This document shows positions 31,489 to 43,445 of a stretch of 64,000 nt of DNA, in pieces. The position numbers were made by a program, and so were the translations under genes. Position 1 is the first letter of the stretch; each line of letters opens with the position of its first letter. The notes below the pieces were generated by a model. That model ran no database searches. It was given only the letters and a program-made list of their open reading frames with translations, and was not told where the DNA came from. The DNA comes from Bathynomus jamesi. Its lineage: Eukaryota > Arthropoda > Malacostraca > Isopoda > Cirolanidae. Location of the stretch: positions 36,001 to 100,000 of the forward strand of contig JAJOZX010012273.1 of NCBI GenBank assembly GCA_023014485.1, in the 5' to 3' direction.

Positions 31489-33976
31489 ATGAATAGAGCG
31501 TGTAAAAATGATCCCAATAGATTCTGCTACATATGTGGGACGGTTACCATGCCAAATAACCAGTCCCAAATCACTAAATTTGTGAAGACAATGTATAGAG
31601 CAGTGGTTCTTAACCTTTTTACTACCATGCCCCCTCTAGGAATTGGTCCTTCCCTCCACACCCCCCTTCAATCAAAATAACATTCTCAATAACTTCTCAA
31701 TATTAGCCCATGCTCTCGTTAAGAGAATAACAAATACAATTAGAGAAATTCCTGTTTCTAGGGGGGCGCGCCCCCCATGTTAAGAACCACTGGTATAGAG
31801 CATACTTTGGAATTAAGCTAGGGGACCAGGACAAAATTTCGCCCCTCATATGTGCTGCAAGACGTGCATTGAAAATTTGAGAAGATGGAGCAAAGGCAGA
31901 GCGAAATCTTTGCCTTTTGGAATTCCCATGATTTGGAGAGAAGGAAAGGATCACGTGACAGATTGCTATTTCTGCATGACAAACCTCCAAGGTGGGCTTA
32001 TAAATTTATTTTTCTTAAATATTTTGAAATCCTCGTATGAAACTTGACATAATATTCACCATAATGTAATATTCACCATATATAGCATAATATTCACCAT
32101 AATGGTAATCATACATTTACATATACATATTGTTATAGAAAATACATTTACACATACATATTGTTATCCAAGTTACATTTACAATGATTGTATATTTTCT
32201 TTCTTTTTCATTCATATTGTCCCCGAAGGGACAATATGAATGAAAAAGAAAGAAAATATACAGACTCCATCGACCTATTTCATATCTTACAGACCGCAGC
32301 CTTCCCTCACGAGCCGCCACTGTCTGAGTGCTTCTTCTATTTCATATGCAAGTTTTATATCCATGTTTCTGTGTTTCTATTTTCAGGAGTTAACAAGAAG
32401 AATAAACACATTGTTGTATACCCTGACATTCCTTCTGCTATGAGACCTGTACCCCATGGTCCTGGAATTCCAATACCCGACCCACCTCAAACCCTGGACT
32501 TCGATGATTCTGATGATGAATCAATGACCAATGTCAATGACCAGTCCCAGTCGTATATACCTCAAAATACCGCTTCAAATGAGCCGAGGCCTCTCAACCA
32601 GGCCAAACTTAATGATCTTACCAGGGATTTAGGACTTTCCAAATTAGCTGCCGAGATCTTGGGCTCACGACTTCGAGAGGACAACTTGCTGGCTCCGGGA
32701 ACAACAATCTCCTGGTATAGGAAACGAGAGGAAGAATTCCGCAAGTTTTTTGCAGTGCACGAAAATACCTCTTCCTTAGTGTACTGCTGCAATGTTGAGG
32801 GGCTAATCGAATCCTTGGGCCTGCCATATAACGCATCAGAATGGAGGCTATTTATAGACTCGTCTAAACGAAGTTTGAAAGCAGTACTTCTCAACATTGG
32901 GAATAGGGTTGCATCAGTCCCTGTAGCACATTCCGTACAACTTACTGAGAGCTACGATAACATGAAAATTTTACTGGATGCTCTCGTATACGACCAACAT
33001 AACTGGAGGATCTGTGGAGATTTGAAGGTAATACTAATATCATAAGTAAACTATTGCTATTGACTATGTTGTTTTTCCAAAGGTTATTTGAGAGCGTATA
33101 AGAACACTTAACTTCCCCACAGAAGTGATACAGTCCAATGCATAGATTTTTTTATCTGATAGAACAAATTCTCTAAATTCTTTAAATATTTTCATTTTTT
33201 TTCAGATTGTGGCATTTGTATTGGGAATGCAAGGGGGATACACGAAATACCCATGTTTCCTCTGTAAATGGGATAGCCGAGCGGATGAGAAGCACTATGC
33301 ACAGCGTGAATGGGCATCCAGAGAGAATTTTGAACCTGGGTCGCATAATGTCGTTTCAGTGCCCCTTGTACCACCAACAAAAATTTTGCTCCCACCACTT
33401 CATATTAAGCTGGGCTTGATGAAAAATTTCATCAAATCAATGAATAAGGAGGGTTCAGCATTCCGATATCTCGAGAGTAAATTTCCTCATATATCTGATG
33501 CTAAACTAAATGCTGGGGTTTTTGATGGTCCTCAAATTCGAACTTTGATCAAGGATCCTCATTTCGAAAACGCAATGACTCCAACTGAGAAGAATGCCTG
33601 GCAGGCATTCAAATCAGTTGTCACTGATTTTCTTGGCAAGCGTAGAAGTCCAGAATACGAGTCCGTTGTCGAAAACTTGATGGAAGCTTTCAAAGCTCAT
33701 GGGTCGCGCATGTCCATAAAAATGCACTTTTTGTGGTCCCACTTGGACTATTTTCCTGAAAATTGCGGAGATTATAGTGAGGAACAGGGTGAACGATTTC
33801 ACCAAGATATCAAAATAATGGAAGAGAGGTACCAGGGAAACTGGGATATCAATATGATGGCGGACTATTGCTGGTGTTTGAAGCGAGACGTGCCCGAAGA
33901 AAAATACAGACGGAAAGCCAAAAAAAACTTCCTTCCTTCCTCAATAAACTTTTTTCCATATTCATTGTATGAATAA
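31489..33976 (+). pseudogene. CACTA-type transposase-like gene, unit-2 duplicate with extra frameshift
   Basis: Nearly identical to the unit-1 gene; exons 2 and 3 show only about two substitutions each. Exon 1 is interrupted by the same hAT MITE and additionally lacks one A in a run near 31,836 (GACAAAATTTCG against GACAAAAATTTCG in unit 1). That shifts the zinc-binding segment out of frame. Exon 2 is about 32,387-33,027 and exon 3 about 33,206-33,976, both open, with FIDSSKRSLKAVLLN, CGDLK, PCFLCKWD and GERFHQDI conserved. The single-base loss may be a homopolymer error. Confidence 0.75.
31601..31792. mobile_element. Nested hAT MITE (duplicate of the copy at 14,758)
   Basis: CAGTGGTTCTTAACC left end and GTTAAGAACCACTG right end, with GTATAGAG on both sides. 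It has the same position in the exon as in unit 1. Confidence 0.93.
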
Positions 33977-34324
33977 AAGTATTTATTCACACAATGTTTT
34001 CATTTTCACGAGTGTTCTTATAATATTACTCGTATCTACAGTGTTTAAGCTAAAAAAATCAATAAATTTGGGGATAAAATTGGACTTATAATAAATGGCC
34101 AATAGAGAAAAAACCTGACCTGATTGAGGAAAACCAATGTCATTTTCGAATTCAGCATGGTCGAATTATATAATATGAGTTGAAAAAACCCTCACAGCAG
34201 ACAAAAAAATTTCATATGCGTACCAGTGTTATCAGACCGAGAAAGCAGAGAGCCAGCAAGCATATCATACATTATATTGCAAAAGTACTGCGTAAAGTAC
34301 TACGTAAAGATGAGGCTTTGGGGA

Positions 34325-34473
34325 GACGGAGGGAACCTACGGCTTTACTTGGGATCTGAACCACGGGTCGCTACATCATCTGGACATAGATGACGGTCAT
34401 CCATCCAACTACAACTCAACCCGAATGTCGCTATCTTATGGAAACGGTGTTGCGATATAGCCACGACGTGACC
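34325..34473 (-). repeat. 5S-rRNA-derived SINE (unit-2 duplicate)
   Basis: Counterpart of 17,484-17,643, with GGTTCAGATCCCAAGTAAAG in the tail and a TTGGATGGATGACC C-box relic on the minus strand. One AAAGTACTGCGT unit fewer precedes it than in unit 1. Confidence 0.75.
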
Positions 34474-34530
34474 CAAAGTACTACATAAAGTACTAAAGTA
34501 CTACATAAAAGTACTGTTAAGTGTAAAATA

Positions 34531-35927
34531 AAGGGTGATCCAGAGAAATGGGACCCAAAAGAAACCCCTGTAACTCTTAAAGTATAAGTCCTTTTATAAA
34601 ATCATACGCATCATTCGAAAGAGGATAATTACAAGTTTGTACAGGATTGTATAGGTTTTGACAATACAAGACAAGATAAGATACAAAACAAAATAAAAGT
34701 GTTAGTTAAAACTAACCCTTCAAGATGACTGCATGGACTGTGGAACAGCTGCGTTTCATAACTGAGCAATATTATGAGCATGGAAGAAGTGTAGTTTCAG
34801 CTCAAAGATCTTTCAAGACAAATTTTCAGATGTCAAAATCACCTTCTAAGAAAGTAATCCGTCGGTGAGAAATTTTTCCCTAACTGGCAGCATTGGAAAA
34901 AAAACCAACTGGAAGAGTGCGCACAGCAAGGATAGACGAGATCATTAACAGAACTCATGAAATTGTACAGGATAATCCTAACATAAGCATCAGACGTGCT
35001 TCTCAGCTGTTAGGAGTTGGATATGGAACAACAACACACCGTATATTCAAGCAAAATTTAATGCTCTTTCCATATAAAATTCAAACAGTGCAACAACTAA
35101 ACGATGGAGATTTCGCACGAAGACGACAATTCTGTCAATGGATCCAACAGAAGGTAAATGACACCACCAATTTTCTAGCAACTTTGATTATGTCAGACGA
35201 AGCCCATTTTCACTTGAATGGAACTGTAAACAAACAAAATTGTCGTATCTGGGCAACAGAAAATCCATTGAATATTACCGAAGTCCCGTTGCATAGTCAG
35301 CGTGTAACTGTTTGGTGTGGTCTTACTGCATCTCAGATCATAGGGCCGTACTTTTTCGAGGATTCCACCGGAAACACGGTCACTGTAAATGGTGATCGCT
35401 ACGAAAAAATGTTGACCGATTTCCTTATTCCTAAATTAAGAGAGATTTGTCTAGAAAACCACTGGTTCCAACAAGACGGAGCTACCTGCCATACCACGAG
35501 GAACTGCATGGCAGTTTTGCGTCAAACGTTTCCAGGCGAGTTAATCTCAAGATTTGGAGACGTTGAATGGCCCGGAAGGTCTCCGGATTTTTCTCCCTTA
35601 GATTATTATCTGTGGGGATATTTAAAGAGTAGGGTCTACAGAAATAACCCAACGACCTTGCAAGAATTGAAGGCCGCCATCACAAATGAGATACAGGCCA
35701 TACCACCGCACACTCTTGCAAAAGTGATGCAGAACTTACAAGCGAGAATACTGGAATGCTTGGCAACTAATGGAGCACATTTGAAAGGAGTCATTTTTAA
35801 AAAATAAATATTTCATAATAAACTTGTAACTCTACTCTTTCGAATGATATATAGTTTTTATGAAAGGAATTAAATATTAAGAATATTTGGCTTTTTTTTA
35901 TGGGTCCCATTTATCTGGATCACCCAC
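34531..35927 (+). mobile_element. Mariner/IS630-type transposon, private to unit 2
   Basis: The left end AAGGGTGATCCAGAGAAATG and right end CATTTATCTGGATCACCCAC are inverted repeats of about 25 bp (GGGTGATCCAGANAAATGGG). TA flanks the element at 34,529-34,530 and 35,928-35,929. Unit 1 retains the empty site GTGTAAAATATATTTG near 17,691. It is 1,397 bp and encodes one transposase. Confidence 0.95.
34725..35807 (+). pseudogene. IS630/Tc1/mariner-family DDE transposase, nearly complete
   Basis: The ATG at 34,725 opens MTAWTVEQLRFITEQYYEHG, the first helix-turn-helix. A stop at 34,866-34,868 follows, where about four bases appear lost, and a compensating extra A in the A8 run near 34,890 restores the frame. 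From 34,893 the remaining 304 residues are open: a second DNA-binding region with RRASQLLGVGYGTTTHRI, then the catalytic core with Asp in LIMSDEAHF, Asp in WFQQDGATCH and Asp in PGRSPDFSPLDYYLWG. There are 36 residues between the second and third Asp. All three acidic residues are present. Only the short linker between the two DNA-binding modules is broken, so the copy is recent but probably inactive unless the indels are sequencing errors. Confidence 0.9.
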
Positions 35928-36092
35928 TATATTTGATATTAAACAACCGAATACTAGTCTTAATACAAATATTAAAATAACTAGCATATATTTATATATA
36001 CAGGGTGGCAACAAGGTCTGGAATCAATGGGACAAAGTTTAAAACAAACTATATTTCCTATTGATTTCAGACTTCGTGGCAACCCTCTAGAG

Positions 36093-36807
36093 CAGGGGTC
36101 CCCAACCCTGTGCCCGCGAGCACCATGGTGCCCGCCGACCCTTTTGCGTGTGCCCGCCACTGACTGACTATGATTGATAAGTTTTTATTTAAATTTTTAA
36201 TAAAATGTTAAGTATGTTACACATTTTAAATATTTAGTTACTAAATATTTAAAATATGTAACATACTTAACATTTTATTAAATTTTAGTAGTTAATTACA
36301 GAAACAGATGCTCATTTATTTGAAAATAATTATTTCTTTATAAATAAATTAAGTTATCGTTTTGATCATTTTTCTAAGATTCTTAGTTAGCCCAGCCTTG
36401 TTTTTTTTTTGTGTATTATGTTCATTATTTTACATAGGAATTAAATGTTTTTTTTTGTGTATTATTTTCATTATTTTACATAGGAATTAAATGGGTTTTT
36501 TTTGTGTATTATGTTCATTAGTTTACATAGGAATTAAATGTTTTTTTTTGTGTATTATTTTCATTATTTTACATAGGAATTAAATGGTTTTTTTTTGTGT
36601 ATTATGTTCATTAGTTTACATAGGAATTAAATGTTTTTTTTGTGTATTATGTTCATTATTTTACATAGGAATTAAATGTTTTTTTTTTGTGTATTATGTT
36701 CATTATTAAGTCCACCTATAAATTTGCCTTGAAAAAGTAAATAGTGCCCGCCGCACTACCGGTAGTCTTGAATGTGCTCTTCGGCATAAAAAGGTTGGGG
36801 ACCCCTG
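36093..36807. mobile_element. Non-autonomous hAT element, unit-2 copy with internal expansion
   Basis: Same ends and same CTCTAGAG duplication (36,085-36,092 and 36,808-36,815) as 17,864-18,374. The internal ~60-bp repeat containing GTGTATTATGTTCATTA and ACATAGGAATTAAATG has grown from about two to about six units (36,400-36,700). Confidence 0.92.
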
Positions 36808-36892
36808 CTCTAGAGAGTATGAAAAAAATTTTGAAGTTGCGCAACATGATTTTGAAATGATACTTGATATGTAAAAAGAGAAAGCAATATAC

Positions 36893-37086
36893 AGTTTCGG
36901 AAAAATGTTCGCCTAGAAAAAATTTCTAAAAAGCATAAAAAATTACTAATTGGTAATATTTTGTTTTCGTTGGATATTTTATTCTATTTGGTGACAGTAA
37001 TCAAACTTCAAAAACAAAACTCAATTAGTAATTTTTTCATACCTTTTAGAAATTGTTTCTAGGAGAACTTTTTTCCGGTGCCGTAC
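36893..37086. repeat. Foldback MITE, GGAAnAAAGTTC family, copy 5
   Basis: The unit-2 equivalent of 18,458-18,651, with the same arms. Confidence 0.7.
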
Positions 37087-37129
37087 TTTCATTTCAACAT
37101 TTATATCAGCAGTCATTTCATGATGTTTT

Positions 37130-37360
37130 AAACGTAATGAATTTCCTATACGTGAAATTATAAAATTTTTAATTTCCTATACATGAAATTATAGAATTTT
37201 TAATTTCCTATACATGAAATTATAGAATTTTTAATTTCCTATACATGAAATTATACAATTTTTAATTTCCTATACATGAAATTATACAATTTTTAATTTC
37301 CTATACATGAAATTATAGAATTTTTAATTTCCTATACATGAAATTATAGAATTTTTAAGA
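37130..37360. repeat. ~31-bp tandem repeat, about 7 units
   Basis: Repeats of TTTCCTATACATGAAATTAT plus AGAATTTTTAA, expanded from about three units in unit 1. The remainder of unit 2 to 38,360 shows no gene. Confidence 0.85.
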
Positions 37361-38360
37361 CAACGACAAATTAATGAAATTTTTTAAGCGAGACCACAAT
37401 TTTTCGGCTAATGGTATTAAGTGGGAACAAAATTTGGTATTCTGCCAAGATATAATTCAATTTCTTCAGAAATCTTAAAAATTATATGAAATTTAACTCT
37501 TATTTCATAATCATGGTAAAGTAGACTAAGGATATATTTTACCAGTTTATGGCATAAAGGTTAAAAGATGGGTAAGCTATGCTATAAACATGTAGAGGGA
37601 GACTAATATATTTAGTTTACACAATGTAACTTACGTTTCTGGACTGAAAAAAGGGATAGGTGATGTGCAGGTATGCTTTTAAAATCCAAAATGGCGTTTA
37701 GAAAGGAGTTTATGAAAAATAATCCATCAGTAAATGAACAGTCGCGATCGTTCTGTGGCGACTATATAAATACGAACTCGATATGCGAGTATTCATTCAG
37801 GGTTAGGATAACGCCTCTGTGATAATAGGTTAGAAAGAGTTGTAATGGTCAAACTAAATGCAACTCCTTTTTCCAGTCCTATACTGCTCAACTCCATCTC
37901 GACGGGTGTTGACTGAAATAGGACAAGTTTTTAAAACTAAGAGTTCGGAAAGCGGGTCAACCATTCAAAGTTTGGGTTGAAAAGCAACCGTCGCTGAAAA
38001 ATAAATTGCGAAAAACAGGTCATCTTTGATTTGCTAAACATTTTTAACTACACATGCGTCCTACAATATACATTCATTTGTTCAGTACAAAATCTAAAAC
38101 AATGTATGAAAATGACATTTGCATATTGTGTTGTTATTTTTTTAACTTTTGATCATCTCATGTCGCAACTCTGAAATGAGTTTTAATTGCGAGAAATTAG
38201 ATCTTAATTGCAACAAAAACTTAATTCATTACGCGAGTCTACATTGTATATTTATCCATTTATTTCATGCACATTTTAAAATGGCGGATGAATATTCTAA
38301 TGTAATTTACTGGTGACATAAAACTTAAACTACGAAAAACCCATAATCTCCAATCTGACA

Positions 38361-40138
38361 CTGTAATTATGCGTTGCGTTGCATAGTTCTTCAGTTAATG
38401 TAAAAAATGAAGAATGCGCACCAGAAAACTTGAACATACTTTATACTGATGGGGAAAAGTTTGTACTACAGCGATAACGACGAAGAAGACACCTATACTG
38501 TGCAAATTTTATATAATAAGTAGCCTGTCCTCAATTTCCTGTTGGTTATGACACAATATCCATTAAAACACTGCCGTGTTCTCTTTTCGTCGCTTAGAAT
38601 ACGTGTAGTGTAATTATTCCCTGCAAGTGTTTTCACCAGTATTCTCAACAAATTACGACACATTTTCATCGGCATATTAGCTAAACAAGAGCGTTTGTAA
38701 ACCATCCAAATGGAAGCCCCTAAATGAGCTGTTTGTTACTTGAACGTTCTAAGTAATAAACGGTTCCTAACACAGACTGTATAGGTTTCCTTTTTGGTAC
38801 GTAGGGTCAAAATAGAGAGCCAGTAAGTTCCCGGTTAGCGTCTATGCGGTCCTCAGTTTGGAACCTAATTTAGAGAGGACCCTTTCCTTAACTTATTTTG
38901 ACATAATAGGAAACCAAACTGTTTAAGATTTCCACGATATAGGATACGTTACTGCTATACTCAGGAAACAAAATATTCTTTAATTAGAATTCAGCATCGC
39001 CCTCCAGATAACATCTTACTGCCTCATACATTATTATGTGGATGTACAATTACATTTACGGAGGTATAAACCGCGTATCTCATTGTAGATATGGTTCCAT
39101 TACACTTACCAACCAAGTAACATTTGATTATGACCCTAAACTTCATTGTAATTTAAACCTACCTTTACCTTTTTACTTATATAAACTTTTCTTCTTGGAT
39201 ATTCAATTTTAGTATTACACAGGGTAGCCAAAATGTCTGGAATAAATGGGTACATAGTTCACATCATCATTTCCAGTTTCAGACTGTGGTCACACCGTAT
39301 ATCGCCGAAAGTAATCCTCTGATTAAAGTAGAGTTTCAAATTATATTCGTATCGCTCATGAAATCACCGTAATTAATTATACTAACTATATGAACAACGC
39401 TGTAAAGCTTATTAGCGAAATGTTTTTAAAATGCAAATGAACAACACTTCATATCATGTGCAATTATTATAATGAAAAAGGAAAAAAATACACCACTTTC
39501 ATTTTTAGGTGCAAATCTCGTAATTATTTTATGTTGTACAAAAATGAAATTTAATTTGTAATTCAGTTACTTGAAATTGAAATTTGTCGATTTACTTCCA
39601 CAATTTTTGCAAAGTTCAATTATAATTATATATATAAAATTTTTTGGTGAGTGTGTGTGTGTGTTTCACTATTTTCTCCATTAACAAGTACAGAGTATTC
39701 CAAATAGTACGCACGTCTAAATTTAAAAAATTCATAGCTTCTTTAATATTAGGCTTATAGTAGCCGTCATGTCTTATTTTGAAATTTTAGTTTCTTCTTT
39801 TGAGTGGTATACACGACATTCTATTCCACTTTGATACGTTTCTCATTCCAGCAGTTAGTTACAAAATTGCTCTCTGTAATAAGTGAACTGAATCCCATCG
39901 AGTTTGCCTAAAAAGCTTCTATGCTTCCTAACGGCATATGATATTGACATATTGTAAGTATTCTTATCTGAATATCGGATATCTGTATAGATAAGGGGAA
40001 AAAACTTTCTCCGTTTGAAGATATTGTGAAACTTTATGTAAATCGTATTCTTTTTCATATGATTTCTTGAAGTTTGATTAAAAATAAATCTGGGAAACGC
40101 CGGTAGATGATGAGAGCAAGTACATCCAAGGAGTATAT
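38361..40138. other. No gene recognised; one mariner-like MITE end
   Basis: The first sequence to the right of the duplication. At about 39,221 CAGGGTAGCCAAAATGTCTG matches the left end of the hairpin MITE at 17,773. A short (TG)n run lies near 39,650. No coding frame shows a family motif. Confidence 0.55.
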
Positions 40139-40581
40139 GAGGGGTCGCGCGTCTTAAGATAACCTAAGCGCCACCACAGGCGAAAACGTGTTTTTGATGG
40201 ATATCACTATTTTCACCCTTCCTCTATCGCGTGGTTTGGGTTATAATGACCTTACGACACTAGAAGTATGGTTGAAAACCTTATGAAGCGAACTACTTTT
40301 TTCACCTCTATCGCCAGCTAAAAGTTCACCCAAAGTTCGGCAGAAAAAAATAAAAAATAAAAAAATAAAAAAATATAGTATATATATAAAATATGAAAAT
40401 CTATTCCAAAAACTCATCATCATCTTCATTAGCATACTTATAACTCTAATTTAGCAAAAAATTAACGTTCTAGCTCAATTAATAACAGAGATACTATTGC
40501 GAGAATATTGCTGAACTTTGGAGGTGATTTCTGGCGAATTTTAATTTTGGCGCTTAGGTACCTTAAGACGCGGGACCCCTC
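40139..40581. mobile_element. MITE with ~35-bp terminal inverted repeats
   Basis: GAGGGGTCGCGCGTCTTAAG at the left and CTTAAGACGCGGGACCCCTC at the right are inverted. The match continues inward through CCTAAGCGCC. Target duplication is uncertain because both flanks are TAT-rich. It is 443 bp and non-coding. Confidence 0.7.
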
Positions 40582-40757
40582 ATTATTATATGGTGGAGAC
40601 TTCCAGCATATGCCGTAGGCTTAGATATTCAACACTTTTCAACGATGTTCTATTTTTAAACTTTTAAGATAAATTCTTTGTTGTTCAGGGAATTGTATTT
40701 TTTTTCCTCTCCTACTGGCGTTTTCCAGATTTTTTATCATGACTAGTAAATATTTAC

Positions 40758-40762
<5 letters not shown>

Positions 40763-40815
<53 letters not shown>
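40763..40815. repeat. (GA)n microsatellite at a LINE 3' end
   Basis: About 50 bp of pure GA abutting the LINE 3'-UTR-like sequence, on its 3' side in minus orientation. Confidence 0.9.
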
Positions 40816-40817
<2 letters not shown>

Positions 40818-41309
40818 ACCTCAAAAGGCCTTGCGGCCCATACCGAGGAGGTACCAATGGCAACGGGTGCCAGGGAAAATTTTCTACACACTCAAATAGT
40901 GTGCAAGATTTGGTCTAACCTTTTCTTGAACTGATCCACAGAGGAACTGTTCACAACTTCCGAAGGTAACCTGTTCCATGTGTCACAGATCTTATACGTA
41001 AAGTAATTCCCACACACACTAGTCCTAAACCGTTTCAAATCCAACTTCCAACCATTGTTGCGAGTTGGGTTATCATTTAAACTAAATATACTTCTAAAAT
41101 CGACATCGTTGAACCCGCGTAAGAGCTTGAAAACCTCGATCAGTTGACCGCGCAGCCTCCGAGTTTCAAGCGAAAACAAGTTCAGGGCGCGTAACCGTCG
41201 ATTGTAGCCCATATGCCTAACGGAAGGGATTAACTTTGTGGCCCTCGCCTGCACTCGCTCCAGCCTCTCATCTTTCCTGAGGGTGGGCAACCAGAACTGC
41301 ACAGCATAG

Positions 41310-41312
<3 letters not shown>
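40816..41312 (-). pseudogene. LINE ORF2 C-terminal fragment (CR1/jockey-like)
   Basis: On the minus strand from about 41,310 the frame reads AVQFWLPTLRKDERLERVQA, ATKLIPSVRHMGYNRRLRAL, SLETRRLRGQLIEVFKLLRG, and ends near 40,892 with a basic C-terminus. This is the post-RT region of CR1/jockey-like ORF2 proteins, where (R/K)xxQRRATKxIP and RRLRGDLIExFKIL motifs are conserved. About 135 codons are open without a stop. The copy is severely 5'-truncated directly at a (GA)n/(GATA)n microsatellite. The 3' UTR carries AAAGGCCTTGCGGCCCATAC. Confidence 0.85.
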
Positions 41313-41316
<4 letters not shown>

Positions 41317-41403
<87 letters not shown>

Positions 41404-41410
41404 GATAGAG
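41317..41410. repeat. (GA)n-(GATA)n compound microsatellite
   Basis: GA repeats pass into about ten GATA units at the 5' boundary of the LINE fragment. A separate (CA)n tract lies at about 41,567-41,591. Confidence 0.9.
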
Positions 41411-41591
41411 CACTCGAAAAAAGAAACTTTAGTCTTTAATAAAACAAGGTGTATATCCAGTTGCTCAAAGAGAAATACTGTAAAATTTTTTAACAAATTT
41501 TGATACAAACCTGCGTAACTTTCGATATTGGATAAAAAATGCATTATAACTTTTCTTTCTTTTCCACACACACACACACACACACACACAC

Positions 41592-42127
41592 TTTGTAACT
41601 CGAAACTAAATACGTCTAGTCTATGAAACCTGATTCGTTCTGGCGAATGTATGTAGGGATTCCAGAATACATAAATTTCTTAATGGACATTCGGTTGATT
41701 TATTTTCATACTTTAACTCGCAACGGGTGCCAGCGAGTGCCATGGAATAGTGCCACGTTTTCTGATGGGCGATTTGCTTGGTTTATTTAATTAAAGGTCC
41801 GTGCGGGGTGAATTTCCCCCTACGATATTTTCGCTCAATCTCCGGCGTGTATTGGCAAACTAAAACTGCTTTTATAGTTCAAATAACGGAACAATCTTGC
41901 ATAAATGTGGACATTGAAGAAGCGGAAGTCGCTGTTCCTGTTATTCGTATGCGGATGGACCACAATTGTATTTGGGAGCAACAACTGCAATTTCAATAAC
42001 TGATCAGTTGGTTGATTTTGGGGTTACTCATTAGCAGCCGAAAAATAATGGTAAATTCATATTTTATATTTTTACTAATTGGTAATTTCTGTTGGAATAT
42101 TCAGTACACTGGTGAATAGTTAAAAAT

Positions 42128-42201
<74 letters not shown>

Positions 42202-43445
42202 CTGTGTGTCCCATAAAAGACCATCATCATAGACATAAATATACTGGTCAGTAAACTTTGTCTGTGATGGTGAACTTAATGGACACTATATATTCATAGA
42301 GCCTACACATCTAACAAAGGTGAAATAAGGACAAGGGCATACGTGGAAATAAGGACACGGGTAAAAAATAAAGTTTATTTTTGTTAAGACTTAAATTGTT
42401 TAGAAAGTTTGGTGAATTATTGCTACTTCTCCGATGATTAAACCTTTACCCCGTAATGCGGTTACGATAGGTTTTTCTTTATCGCTCAAATGACCTCCAG
42501 AATAATGTTTAGTAATGTCGCAATGCTTTTTATCGGATATGAAATTTTAATTCCATCCCTGATACACGTTAGACTATTACATTAACTAATTTTTCATGCA
42601 AATTGGACAGACACAGTGCTCATGTTCAATTTCCCTCCTTATATACGATGAAAATGAAGATCAAAACTTTCAAAATCAATTAATTTTACTCGTCATATCA
42701 AAGGTTTAATCTTTCGTGGTAGCAGACAATTTAACCACAGTCGAACTCGTGGGCGCAAGCTGCGGAGGTTTGTGGGAAACAAATGAGGGGTTAGATAAGT
42801 CAACCTCAAAATATAATCGTGTTAACCTTGTGTCAATGAAAACTAAAGATTTACTGATTATTCTCTCTTAAACAACAACAACTATATTTGCTTCTCTCCT
42901 TGAATTAAAGAGTTAACAATTAAAGAGGCCAGCGAGGGATTGGATAAAAAAAAAATGGGGAGAGGCACTCCAGTGCCATAAAGATTTCACCAACCTTCGC
43001 GTGAAGACTCAGGACAAACTTAGGAAGATTGTTTAGCACTTACAGCTGACGTCCTATACAGTGATTTGCAAATTTTAAATACGCTTTCGTTGGCATTCAT
43101 TGGGTTTTGCGCAGCAAAAATGTCGTTTCTAGCAGTAAAATCGTGTTGAAGATGTATATATTTAAAATATAATAAATTCACATAAGATACAAATTTAGAT
43201 TAAGGTAGCAGTCACGTGGTTTCACCATTAAAGTGTGATGCATATTTAAAAGTTATTCGTACGGTTAAACTTTGCATTCCCTTTTAATTTTTAGATTTAA
43301 TATTTCAATGAGATTCAATCCTATTTGTTTGTTCGTTCGTGTGTTTCAATTGCCGACGTCATGTCATGCAAAATATTCTTTTTATAATTTCATTATTAGT
43401 CATATCGTTTATTACAAATGAACAAAAGGCGAAAATCTTTACAAG
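41592..43445. other. No gene recognised; long (TA)n/(TG)n tract
   Basis: (TA)n then (TG)n occupy about 42,132-42,201. A short minus-strand frame near 42,420-42,550 (HLSDKEKPIVTALRGKG) loosely resembles a Tc1-type helix-turn-helix but is too short to call. Nothing else is supported. Confidence 0.5.

Larger units (their letters stand above)
31235..34228 (+). mobile_element. CACTA-type DNA transposon, unit-2 duplicate
   Basis: The same element as 14,397-17,386: CACTGGTATGCATC left end, ATGCGTACCAGTG right end, flanking TTA at 31,232-31,234 and 34,229-34,231. It was duplicated with the segment, not independently inserted. Confidence 0.87.
19851..38360 (+). repeat. Tandem segmental duplication, unit 2 (18.5 kb with insertions)
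   Basis: It begins inside a MITE (AAGCGAGAAAAGAATG) and ends at CCAATCTGAC, the same points that bound unit 1. The junction shares only CA between donor and acceptor, indicating microhomology or end joining. Excess length comes from insertions at 20,918-23,397, 24,226-27,998 and 34,531-35,927 and from tandem-repeat expansions. It lacks the unit-1 Helitron. Confidence 0.93.

Noticed and set aside
42420..42550. Tc1-like helix-turn-helix fragment on the minus strand
   Set aside because: About 30 residues of weak resemblance with no catalytic region or terminal repeats.
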